From: an uncultured Rhodospirillales bacterium
GTDB lineage: Bacteria > Pseudomonadota > Alphaproteobacteria > Rhodospirillales > Casp-alpha2
Direction: 5' to 3'
DNA: 5,563 bases
Assembly (NCBI GenBank): GCA_938074585.1
Contig: CALJEW010000297.1
Location: forward strand, 1 to 5,563
The notes beneath the pieces are model-generated. The model was not told the origin of the DNA, did not search any database, and saw nothing but the letters and a program-made list of their open reading frames with translations. Positions 1 through 5,563 of this stretch are shown here, piece after piece (the first letter of the stretch is position 1; each line of letters starts with the position of its first letter). A program made the translations under genes and the position numbers.

Positions 1-182
1 CAATTACATCAGGTTATGGTGTTTTTGTTGGCGATCAATGCGTTGCTACATCTGAAAGCGTGAACGTCTTTTTCTCGCTCCGAGAACGTAAAACCATAGC
101 CATCCCAGAACACGTCCGCGCTGATTTAGTATCAGACCCAATGCGCGAACATAACCACCGGGGCTACCGCCGGGGGTATTGA
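1..182 (+). CDS. C-terminal fragment of a probable hotdog-fold acyl-CoA thioesterase (5' end outside window)
   Basis: An open frame runs in from the left edge (first full codon at base 3) and ends with TGA at 180-182, giving the last 59 residues of a protein. The stretch around residues 24-42 of the fragment (FFSLRERKTIAIPEHVRADL) resembles the closing part of 4-hydroxybenzoyl-CoA/YbgC-type thioesterases, where a last beta strand carrying a D/R-rich turn is followed by a 'iPe.iR..l' helix. The fragment ends in a basic, Tyr-rich tail. Such enzymes hydrolyse acyl-CoA thioesters in the cytoplasm. The catalytic Asp region would lie upstream of the window, so activity cannot be judged. The stop codon directly abuts the stop codon of the convergent MmgE/PrpD gene. 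The family call rests on a short C-terminal resemblance and is only moderately secure; that the frame is coding is supported by its being open to the exact edge of the neighbour. Confidence 0.55.
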   Translation, partial: ITSGYGVFVGDQCVATSESVNVFFSLRERKTIAIPEHVRADLVSDPMREHNHRGYRRGY

Positions 183-1511
183 TTACAAAACCCAGCTTCC
201 CTGTTGCTCCAATGCCCAAATTTTAGAGATGACCGCATCTTGAGCGTTCGCATCCATAAGAGGCGCGGTGAGTTCTTTGAATTTGTGCTCAATTTCAGAA
301 TCTGATAAGGGGCTATCAGGGTCACCACGCCGGGTTGGGGAATGGTGGTTTATTTGTTTACCACCAGCCAATTCGATCTCAACCGTTGCCGAACGAAAAC
401 TTGGAAAGGCCGTTTCTGCTTTTTCATCGACGGTTATTTCAATCCGCTCCATCAGCTTTCGAACATCCTCATTTTGCAGCCATTCATCGCTGAACGCTGC
501 CAAGCGCACACTGCCCTTTAGGGCCGCTACTGCCACCACATAGGCCAAACTGAACTTAGCTTCAAAGGCCGTTTGTGGATCGCGGTTGCCGCAGACTTCA
601 GCAGCTTTTCCATAGCTTCCAATATAGATTTTTTGGACCGTATCTAAGTTAAGCTTCGCTTGTTCACGCAATGCCAATACGGAATCAATGGCTGCGAAGG
701 TGTGACCACAGCAGCAATGGTTTTTCTGGGTCATTCGGGTGATGGTGTAGTCGTCACCCAAATTTGCAAACGCGGTTTCCCAATCCACATCGCGGCTCAT
801 GGCGTTTCCAAAGCCGCGTGGGCCTTCGAGCATTTCATCCGCCCCTGTCACCCCAGCTGCTGCCATTTGAGCGCATAAAACCCCTGTTTCAGCCGCCCGT
901 CCTGCATGCAGTGGCTTGCTCATGGCGTCGGACCTAAACGCCTGTTGCAAAGCTGCGGCCATGGTCGCCGCGTTGCCAATGGCGTTTTTGGTTTGAGCTG
1001 CTGTTAAGTTCATCATTTTAGCTGCCGCCACCGCCGCACCGAAGGCACCGACAGTCCCGGTTGTATGCCAATAATCGTAATGGGCGGGTTGCACGGCTGC
1101 GGCGATCCGGTTGGATACTTCATACCCAGCAACAACACCGGCAATCAGTTCTTTGCCTGAACTACCCATCAATTCAGCTGCAGCAAGGGCAGCAGATACA
1201 ACAGGAGGCCCAGGATGATAAATACCGTCGCGATAAATATCATCGACTTCAAGGGTGTGCGATGCAACGCCGTTGATCAGGGCTGCGGACCTAGGCGTCG
1301 CTTGGATGTTCGATGGAATAAGCGTCGATTTTCCGTGGCCCAAATCATCGTCCAAGGCACGCTGCAAAGCCAATGCAGGTGCTTCAACACCACCCGGAAT
1401 GACGGCGGAAAGATAATCCAATATGCAGCGCTTCGTTGCATGAATAACGGGTTCAGGTAAGTCTGAATACGTTAAATTAGCGATATAAGTGCCAAGTTGT
1501 AAGGCGCGCAT
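183..1511 (-). CDS. MmgE/PrpD family protein (2-methylcitrate dehydratase / cis-aconitate decarboxylase-like)
   Basis: A complete 442-residue cytoplasmic protein, a normal length for MmgE/PrpD. Family members dehydrate 2-methylcitrate (PrpD), decarboxylate cis-aconitate (ACOD1/CAD) or epimerise iminodisuccinate, all on small polycarboxylates. Visible landmarks are the N-terminal helical-domain motif at about 80-101 (NG..SH.LEVDD then HPG), the H149-T-T-G-T-V-G segment, K199-P-L-H-A-G-R-A-A (198-207), the Cys-rich K263-N-H-C-C-C-G-H270 motif, the KFSLAY segment (319-324), and a C-terminal P..R.GDP.SPLS block (392-403). The ATG at 1509-1511 overlaps the upstream leuD-like stop by one base (TAATG), which points to translational coupling; no strong separate Shine-Dalgarno is visible. 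It is the last gene of the leuC-leuD-mmgE/prpD operon. Compared with my recollection of human ACOD1, the catalytic Asp93, Thr97 and His277 positions appear to be Glu88, Ile92 and Phe272, which argues against cis-aconitate decarboxylation. Family assignment is firm; substrate is unknown. Confidence 0.93.
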   Translation of the reverse strand: MRALQLGTYIANLTYSDLPEPVIHATKRCILDYLSAVIPGGVEAPALALQRALDDDLGHGKSTLIPSNIQATPRSAALINGVASHTLEVDDIYRDGIYHPGPPVVSAALAAAELMGSSGKELIAGVVAGYEVSNRIAAAVQPAHYDYWHTTGTVGAFGAAVAAAKMMNLTAAQTKNAIGNAATMAAALQQAFRSDAMSKPLHAGRAAETGVLCAQMAAAGVTGADEMLEGPRGFGNAMSRDVDWETAFANLGDDYTITRMTQKNHCCCGHTFAAIDSVLALREQAKLNLDTVQKIYIGSYGKAAEVCGNRDPQTAFEAKFSLAYVVAVAALKGSVRLAAFSDEWLQNEDVRKLMERIEITVDEKAETAFPSFRSATVEIELAGGKQINHHSPTRRGDPDSPLSDSEIEHKFKELTAPLMDANAQDAVISKIWALEQQGSWVL

Positions 1512-2125
1512 TAGTTATAAATCCAAGGCCTGTTTTTTTCATCGACTTTCCGAAAGCTTTTAATTTCAGCAACCTTCGTCAACGTCACCCCAATATCGTC
1601 CAAACCTTCAAGCAATTGATGCCGGCGCTGGGGTTCGATCTCAAATGAATAGGCCTCCCCATTTGGCGCAGTCACTGTTTGCGCTTCTAGGTCAATTGAG
1701 AACGGCGCATTGTTGCCTGAATTTTCGGAAATTTCGGCCAGTTTTTCAACAATTTTTTGATCTAAAACAATCGGCAACATTCCGTTTTGAAAACAATTGT
1801 TGTAAAAAATATTCCCAAAACTGGGAGCAATAATGCACTTCAGCCCCAACCCATTAAGCGCCCATACGGCGGATTCACGGGAGCTGCCACAGCCGAAATT
1901 ATTACCCGAAATCAAAATTTGAGCCCCTTCGTAGGCCGGTTTGTTTAAAACGAATTCGGGGTTGTCTGATCCGTCTTCTAAAAACCGTAAAGTCTCAAAC
2001 GCAAATTCATGCATATCTTTACGATCTACCAACAAGTAGCGCTGCATGGGGATGATTAAATCTGTATCGACATTGGCCCGCATTAAAGGGGCTGCAACGC
2101 AACTGATGCTTTTAAATTTATCCAT
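1511..2125 (-). CDS. leuD: 3-isopropylmalate dehydratase small subunit-like protein (LeuD family, probable catabolic paralogue)
   Basis: A complete 204-residue protein, close to the roughly 200 residues of bacterial LeuD. It is the swivelling small subunit that pairs with LeuC to form a stereospecific hydro-lyase/isomerase. Diagnostic features are NVDTDLIIP (18-26), the phosphate/carboxylate-binding loop GNNFGCGSSRE (74-84), APSFGNIFYNN (100-110) and the closing RRHQLLEGLDDIG segment (167-179). Differences from biosynthetic LeuD as I recall it: IIPKQFL is IIPMQRYL (24-31), the RTGFG segment of the specificity loop is replaced by VDRKDMHEF (33-41), and SSREHAPWAL is SSRESAVWAL (81-90). These cluster in substrate-recognition regions, so I infer a different substrate. 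The ATG at 2123-2125 lies 5 nt beyond the leuC-like stop, with a weak purine-rich site (GAAAGAG) inside the end of that gene. The stop overlaps the next start by one base. The family is very secure; a role in leucine synthesis is doubtful. Confidence 0.93.
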   Translation of the reverse strand: MDKFKSISCVAAPLMRANVDTDLIIPMQRYLLVDRKDMHEFAFETLRFLEDGSDNPEFVLNKPAYEGAQILISGNNFGCGSSRESAVWALNGLGLKCIIAPSFGNIFYNNCFQNGMLPIVLDQKIVEKLAEISENSGNNAPFSIDLEAQTVTAPNGEAYSFEIEPQRRHQLLEGLDDIGVTLTKVAEIKSFRKVDEKNRPWIYN

Positions 2126-2130
2126 CGAAT

Positions 2131-3543
2131 TTACTCTTTCATCATTTTACGAACATCGGTGATTTCACCACGGATGGCGGAAGCGGCTGCGCTGATCGGG
2201 CTGGCCAAATGGGTGCGGCTATTTTTACCTTGTCTACCGACAAAGTTTCTGTTCGATGTGGAAACACAACGCCCACCTTCTGGCACCAATTCACCATTTG
2301 AGCCCACACACAACGAACACCCCGGATTGCGCCAATCAAATCCAGCTTTTTTGAATATAACATCCAAGCCTTCGGCTTCAGCCGCGACTTTAATATCATG
2401 CGAGCCCGGCACCACCCACGCATCCACATGGGATGCAACTTTTTGACCTTGAATAATTCCAGCCGCTTCTTGTAAATCGCTTAAACGGCTGTTGGTGCAA
2501 GACCCAATGAACACTTGATCAATTTTCTGTCCCTGCAACGATTGCCCGGCTTTTAATCCTGTATATTCTAGTGCCGCTGCATAGCCATTGCGCTTTTCAA
2601 GGTCTGATTGCTCCGATGGATCAGGTATGAGTTCATCGATTGCCATGACATGTTCCGGGCTTGTGCCCCACGTAAACTGAGGGCGCACATCCTCTACATT
2701 AACGAAGCGCTCTTCATCAAACGTTGAGTCCGCGTCCGATTGCAAACCTTTCCAATGAGCAACGGCTAAATCCCATTTGGCTCCTTTAGGGGCGAACTCG
2801 CGTCCCTTAACATAATCCATAGTTTTCTCGTCCGGCGCGACCATCCCCACTTTGGCCCCCATCTCGATCGATAAATTGCATAGCGTCATCCGCTCTTCGA
2901 TGGATAAAGCACGAACAGCAGGCCCCGCGTATTCAACCGCATACCCAGAACCGGCAGCAACGCCTTCTTGGCCAATCAAAAACAAAATCATGTCTTTTGC
3001 AGTGACGCCCTGTTGCATAGCGCCGTCGAAAGTCACCCGCATTCGTTTTGGCCGTTTTTGAATAACTGTCCCTGTTGCCAATACGTGGGCAACTTCACTG
3101 GCCCCAATCCCCCATGCCAGCGCGCCTAAGCCTCCATGAGTACTGGTATGGCTATCACCGCAGACAATTAGTGCGCCCGGAACCGTTAAACCCAGTTCCG
3201 GTCCAATAACATGGATAATACCAAAACCGTGAGTACCAATATCAAAAAAAGTTATTCTTTGATCTCCTGCAAATTGGCGCAAGGGATCTACGCATTTTTC
3301 ATAACGCGGGCCCGTATGGGTAGCATCTGCAGCGGTTGAGACCGTATGATCAGGGCAGGCAAAAGTTAAATCTGGGTGCATCACCCGACGCCCCTGCTCG
3401 GACAACGCCCCAAGCGCACGGCTTCCACTTAAATCATGGATAAAATTACGATCCACATGGAGTAGTGAAAACCCAACACCTAAGTCACTGATAACGTGTT
3501 CGTTCCAGACTTTATCAAAAAGTGTTGTCTGTTTTTTAGGCAT
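2131..3543 (-). CDS. leuC: 3-isopropylmalate dehydratase large subunit-like protein (LeuC, [4Fe-4S] hydro-lyase of the aconitase superfamily)
   Basis: A 470-residue cytoplasmic iron-sulfur enzyme subunit (E. coli LeuC is 466). The three [4Fe-4S] ligands are visible: Cys349 in FIGSCTNSR, and Cys409 and Cys412 in NPGCSLC. The CGDSHTSTHGG active-site motif is at 128-138, and the C-terminal RCVSTSNRNFVGRQG block at 425-439. With the LeuD-like subunit it should dehydrate and rehydrate a substituted malate-type acid. The segment after the cysteine pair reads CVGSNGELV rather than the CLAMN.D.L common in biosynthetic LeuC, which fits a paralogue. I chose the ATG at 3541-3543: it has AAGG at 3553-3556, 9 nt upstream, and gives the family-typical N-terminus MPKKQTTLFDKVW. 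The frame could extend 26 residues to a TTG at 3621, but that extension resembles nothing in LeuC and would cover the promoter region. It is the first gene of the leftward operon. Confidence 0.95.
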   Translation of the reverse strand: MPKKQTTLFDKVWNEHVISDLGVGFSLLHVDRNFIHDLSGSRALGALSEQGRRVMHPDLTFACPDHTVSTAADATHTGPRYEKCVDPLRQFAGDQRITFFDIGTHGFGIIHVIGPELGLTVPGALIVCGDSHTSTHGGLGALAWGIGASEVAHVLATGTVIQKRPKRMRVTFDGAMQQGVTAKDMILFLIGQEGVAAGSGYAVEYAGPAVRALSIEERMTLCNLSIEMGAKVGMVAPDEKTMDYVKGREFAPKGAKWDLAVAHWKGLQSDADSTFDEERFVNVEDVRPQFTWGTSPEHVMAIDELIPDPSEQSDLEKRNGYAAALEYTGLKAGQSLQGQKIDQVFIGSCTNSRLSDLQEAAGIIQGQKVASHVDAWVVPGSHDIKVAAEAEGLDVIFKKAGFDWRNPGCSLCVGSNGELVPEGGRCVSTSNRNFVGRQGKNSRTHLASPISAAASAIRGEITDVRKMMKE

Positions 3544-3586
3544 AAAATGGTACCTTACATGTTCAGAAATTAACTTTGAATGACCT

Positions 3587-3592
3587 ATTTTA
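3587..3592 (-). promoter_or_regulatory. Candidate -10 element for the leftward leuC-leuD-mmgE/prpD operon
   Basis: On the minus strand the hexamer reads TAAAAT, 5 of 6 to TATAAT. It would place the transcript start near 3580, about 37 nt before the leuC ATG. The -35 position is C-rich and a poor match, and the 3599-3612 inverted repeat sits in the spacer. A weak promoter dependent on an activator, or one blocked by a repressor, would fit. This is a by-eye match only. Confidence 0.35.
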
Positions 3593-3598
3593 AGGATG

Positions 3599-3612
3599 CC
3601 TGTTCTAACAGG
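3599..3612. promoter_or_regulatory. Perfect 14-bp inverted repeat, candidate operator 1
   Basis: CCTGTT-CT-AACAGG is a perfect 6-bp inverted repeat with a 2-bp centre. It lies just upstream of the candidate leftward -10, where a bound protein would control leuC transcription. The spacing suits a dimeric helix-turn-helix regulator, and the GT....AC core is reminiscent of GntR-type sites, but the family cannot be assigned from one site. Confidence 0.4.
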
Positions 3613-3667
3613 GGCCTGCAATAGAAAGTCGAAACATTAAAAAACCTTAACTGCGAATTGAGAGAAG

Positions 3668-3681
3668 GGTTGGATTCAACC
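3668..3681. promoter_or_regulatory. 14-bp inverted repeat overlapping the rightward -35, candidate operator 2
   Basis: GGTTG-GATT-CAACC is a perfect 5-bp inverted repeat with a 4-bp centre, and it overlaps the candidate -35 hexamer of the transporter promoter. Occupation by a repressor would block that promoter. Its centre is 69 bp from that of the other inverted repeat; the two share GTT/AAC half-site cores but with different spacing, so a common regulator is uncertain. Confidence 0.35.
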
Positions 3682-3699
3682 GAAATGCGATTGTATAAA
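3670..3699 (+). promoter_or_regulatory. Candidate sigma70 promoter for the transporter operon
   Basis: The -35 TTGGAT (3670-3675) and -10 TATAAA (3694-3699) are separated by 18 bp, a good match to the housekeeping consensus. Transcription would start near 3706, leaving a short leader of about 35 nt before the GTG start of the solute-binding protein gene. Confidence 0.5.
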
Positions 3700-3725
3700 T
3701 GATATCTATTGAATAACTTGTTTCT

Positions 3726-3732
3726 GGGAGGG
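3726..3732 (+). promoter_or_regulatory. Strong ribosome binding site that decides the GTG start of the solute-binding protein
   Basis: The heptamer GGGAGGG contains a full GGAGG core ending 9 nt before the GTG at 3741. An in-frame ATG at 3750 would be 18 nt away, too far for good initiation, so GTG is preferred. The strong site fits the high expression usual for periplasmic binding proteins. Confidence 0.75.
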
Positions 3733-3740
3733 AATTTAAA

Positions 3741-4910
3741 GTGAAAATAATGAAAAGAACACTAGGTGCCATTGCCACAATGGCTGCAATTACGACACCT
3801 GCCCTATCTGCTGATTCCATAAAAATCGGAATAATCACAACACTTTCAGGTGGTGGCAGCTCTTTGGGCCGCGACATTCGCGACGGCTTTAAATTAGCTG
3901 TTGATATGCGCGGCGGCATGCTTGGCGACAAACGCGTTGATCTGATCATATCAGACGATGCTCGCAAAGTTGGCAACGCCAAGCAAATTGCGAACCGTAT
4001 GCTGAAACGCGACAAAGTTGACATTATGACCGGTATTGTCTGGTCAAACTTGGCTTTAGCTGTGGTTCCAACGGTTACCAAGGCTGGAAAATTTTACTTA
4101 AGCCCAAACGCAGGGCCGTCTAAATTAGCCGGCAAAGGGTGCCATAAAAATTACTTCAACGTGGCTTGGCAGAACGATAACCTGCACGAAGCGGCAGGTC
4201 AGTACGTCAACGACAAAGCCCATCGCAACGTTTACATTATGGCTCCAAATTACCCAGCGGGCAAAGATGCCTTAGCCGGTTTCAAGCGCTTTTATAAAGG
4301 CAAAATTGCTGGTGAAGTTTACACCAAATTAGGGCAAGTCGACTACGCTGCTGAATTGGCAAATTTACGTGCTACTAAGCCAGATGCGGTCTACTTTTTC
4401 TTACCCGGCGGCATGGGCATCAATTTCGTAAAACAGTATGCCCAAGCCGGTTTGACAAAAACCACTCCGCTGTTTGGCCCTGCGTTCTCCTTCGATGAAG
4501 GTATTTTGAAAGCTGTTGGCGATACTGCGATTGGTGTTTTTAACACCAGCCAGTGGAATAAAGACATAAAAAACGCTGCAAACGTTGATTTTGTTGCGAA
4601 CTTCAAAAAAACGCATGGCCGTTTTCCATCACTTTATGCCAGCCAAGGCTTCGATACAGCCTTATTAATCGATAGCGCAATCCGCGCTGTTGATGGTGAT
4701 ATGACGAAGCAGGACGATTTCCGCAAAGCCTTGGAAGCCGCTAAGTTCCAATCGGTTCGGGGTCCTTTCAAGTTCGGCCCTAACCACCATCCAATCCAAG
4801 ACATTTATGTGCGTGAAGTTTACAAAGATGGCGATAACATCACCAACAGAATTGTTGGCAAAGTCTTCACCAATCATGGCGACGTATACGCAGCTGATTG
4901 CAAAATGTAA
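3741..4910 (+). CDS. Periplasmic solute-binding protein of a branched-chain amino acid/aromatic acid (HAAT, LivK-type) ABC transporter
   Basis: A complete 389-residue type I periplasmic binding protein. Residues 1-24 form a classical signal peptide (Lys/Arg start, hydrophobic core, ALSA cleavage site before Asp25). There is no lipobox Cys, so it should be soluble in the periplasm. The mature protein opens with IKIGIITTLSGGGSSLGRD, the first strand and ligand-binding loop of the Peripl_BP_6/LivK family. It continues with the interdomain regions (SPNAGPS at 121-127; KQYAQAGL at 231-238) and ends with GPFKFGPNHHPIQD (341-354). This last motif is, in my recollection, frequent in alphaproteobacterial binding proteins of this family, including some for aromatic acids. 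Two cysteines remain after processing, Cys134 and Cys387, and might form a disulfide. A strong terminator follows and a LivH-type permease comes next. The ligand could be an amino acid, an aromatic acid or a short branched acid; the sequence does not decide. Confidence 0.93.
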   Translation: MKIMKRTLGAIATMAAITTPALSADSIKIGIITTLSGGGSSLGRDIRDGFKLAVDMRGGMLGDKRVDLIISDDARKVGNAKQIANRMLKRDKVDIMTGIVWSNLALAVVPTVTKAGKFYLSPNAGPSKLAGKGCHKNYFNVAWQNDNLHEAAGQYVNDKAHRNVYIMAPNYPAGKDALAGFKRFYKGKIAGEVYTKLGQVDYAAELANLRATKPDAVYFFLPGGMGINFVKQYAQAGLTKTTPLFGPAFSFDEGILKAVGDTAIGVFNTSQWNKDIKNAANVDFVANFKKTHGRFPSLYASQGFDTALLIDSAIRAVDGDMTKQDDFRKALEAAKFQSVRGPFKFGPNHHPIQDIYVREVYKDGDNITNRIVGKVFTNHGDVYAADCKM

Positions 4911-4929
4911 GTAACGACAATCGGAATGA

Positions 4930-4962
4930 GGCGGGGCACTAAATCAGTGTTCCGCCGTTTTT
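4930..4962 (+). terminator. Intrinsic terminator between the solute-binding protein and permease genes
   Basis: An 11-bp stem pairs 4930-4940 with 4946-4956, containing two G-U wobbles in the middle, around a 5-nt loop (AAATC). It is followed by a G and the T tract TTTTT (4958-4962). It lies 19 nt after the stop of the binding protein gene. Because permease genes continue in the same direction, it probably ends most transcripts and lets a fraction read through, so the binding protein outnumbers the membrane components. Confidence 0.85.
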
Positions 4963-4968
4963 ATTCAT

Positions 4969-5563
4969 ATGACTTTTTATCTTTTTCTTGAACAAACGCT
5001 CAACGCTTTTCAGCTGGGCGTCATGCTGTTTTTGATGGCGGCGGGCCTGACGCTTGTGTTTGGAATCATGAACATGATCAATCTGGCGCATGGATCGTTC
5101 TATATGATAGGCGCTTATGTAGCGGCCTACGTCAGCAACACGACTGGCAGTTTTTTCATTGGCGTAGCCGTTGCCCTACCCGTAGCCGCAGCCGTTGGTA
5201 TGGCCGTTGAAATCATTGCCCTGCGCAAGCTTTATAAGCGTGACCACTTAGATCAAGTGTTGGCGACCTTCGGCCTCATTTTATTTTTTAACGAGTTGAC
5301 CAGCATTATTTGGGGCCCACAAGCCCTATTCGTTGCCATACCGCCTGTGTTCTCAGGATCGATTGAATTAATCCCTGGCGCCCCCTATCCGATCTATCGT
5401 TTAGTGATTATTGGGGCTGGGTTGATTGTTGCTTTATTAATGCGAACATTAATTGTTAAAACTCGAACCGGAATGTTAATAAGGGCTGGCGCTTCAAACC
5501 GTGAAATGGTCAGCGCTTTGGGCGTTGATATCGATAGACTTTACACCATTGTTTTTGGCTTAG
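4969..5563 (+). CDS. livH: LivH-type inner-membrane permease of a HAAT-family ABC transporter (3' end outside window)
   Basis: The frame from the ATG at 4969 stays open to the right edge, giving 198 residues of a protein that in this family is usually near 290-300. It is a strongly hydrophobic multi-pass membrane protein. The hallmark LivH opening is present at 25-50 (GLTLVFGIMNMINLAHGSF, then MIGAY), as are LATFGLILFFNEL at 98-110 and the cytoplasmic coupling region GMLIRAGASNREMVSALGVD at 168-187, which contacts the ATPase. It would form the membrane channel with a LivM-type partner and LivG/LivF-type ATPases, expected just beyond the window. No in-frame start exists further upstream before a TGA at 4927. 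No Shine-Dalgarno is visible: the terminator stem ends 12 nt before the ATG and occupies the place where one would normally lie, so translation may be weak. Confidence 0.93.
   Translation, partial: MTFYLFLEQTLNAFQLGVMLFLMAAGLTLVFGIMNMINLAHGSFYMIGAYVAAYVSNTTGSFFIGVAVALPVAAAVGMAVEIIALRKLYKRDHLDQVLATFGLILFFNELTSIIWGPQALFVAIPPVFSGSIELIPGAPYPIYRLVIIGAGLIVALLMRTLIVKTRTGMLIRAGASNREMVSALGVDIDRLYTIVFGL

Larger units (their letters stand above)
3544..3740. promoter_or_regulatory. Divergent intergenic control region between the leuCD operon and the transporter operon
   Basis: This 197-bp A+T-rich stretch separates two operons that start back to back, so it should carry promoters for both directions. 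It contains a good rightward sigma70-like promoter, a weaker leftward -10 candidate, and two short perfect inverted repeats that are candidate regulator sites. No convincing small gene or structured RNA is visible in it. No regulator gene lies within the window. Confidence 0.7.

Noticed and set aside
155..182. C+G-rich stretch with CCGG repeats near the convergent junction, considered as a bidirectional terminator
   Set aside because: It lies inside coding sequence, forms no long stem by eye, and has no T tract on either strand.
660..1460. Several plus-strand frames of 70-90 residues opposite the MmgE/PrpD gene
   Set aside because: They overlap each other and a clear family member on the other strand, and show no motif or ribosome site.
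2142..2438. 98-residue minus-strand frame inside the leuC-like gene
   Set aside because: It is an out-of-frame reading of the conserved LeuC C-terminal region; the main frame holds all three cluster cysteines.
2131..3543. Leucine biosynthesis operon
   Set aside because: The LeuCD family match is strong, but leuA and leuB are absent, the neighbours are MmgE/PrpD and an importer, and LeuD signatures are altered. Not excluded, only disfavoured.
3544..3621. N-terminal extension of the leuC-like gene by 26 residues to a TTG at 3621
   Set aside because: The extension does not resemble LeuC, uses a rare start, and would cover the candidate promoter and inverted repeat. The ATG at 3541-3543 has a ribosome site and gives the family N-terminus.
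3647..4081. 144-residue open frame on the minus strand opposite the start of the binding-protein gene
   Set aside because: It is antisense to a well-supported gene, has no recognisable domain, and its low-complexity Ser/Ile-rich composition is typical of a shadow frame.

Overview
The window looks like a catabolic and transport locus from a proteobacterium, most likely a free-living, possibly marine alphaproteobacterium. That placement is inferred from protein style and a base composition that by eye is near or slightly below half G+C. No rRNA, tRNA, CRISPR array, insertion sequence or phage gene is visible.

Layout, left to right. (1) Bases 1-182 hold the 3' end of a plus-strand gene that resembles the C-terminus of a hotdog-fold acyl-CoA thioesterase. 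(2) Immediately convergent with it, and read leftwards from about 3543 to 183, is a tight three-gene operon: an isopropylmalate-dehydratase (aconitase superfamily) large subunit (leuC-like), its small subunit (leuD-like) and an MmgE/PrpD-family protein. Gaps are 5 nt between leuC and leuD, and a 1-nt TAATG overlap between leuD and mmgE/prpD. (3) Bases 3544-3740 are a 197-bp divergent control region with a good candidate rightward promoter, a weaker leftward one and two short perfect inverted repeats. (4) Reading rightwards are a periplasmic LivK-type solute-binding protein (3741-4910), a clear intrinsic-terminator hairpin (4930-4962), and a LivH-type permease (from 4969) that runs off the right edge.

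How the parts may work together: the divergent arrangement joins an importer of the branched-chain amino acid/aromatic acid class (HAAT) to a set of hydro-lyases. The LeuD-like subunit departs from biosynthetic LeuD at positions that are normally strongly conserved, no leuA or leuB is present, and the third operon gene is from a family containing 2-methylcitrate dehydratase and cis-aconitate decarboxylase. I therefore infer a paralogous LeuCD pair used in breakdown of a branched or alkyl-substituted di- or tricarboxylic acid (or an acid feeding into one), rather than leucine biosynthesis. The substrate cannot be read from the sequence. Every family here is known; what may be undescribed is this combination as a pathway.
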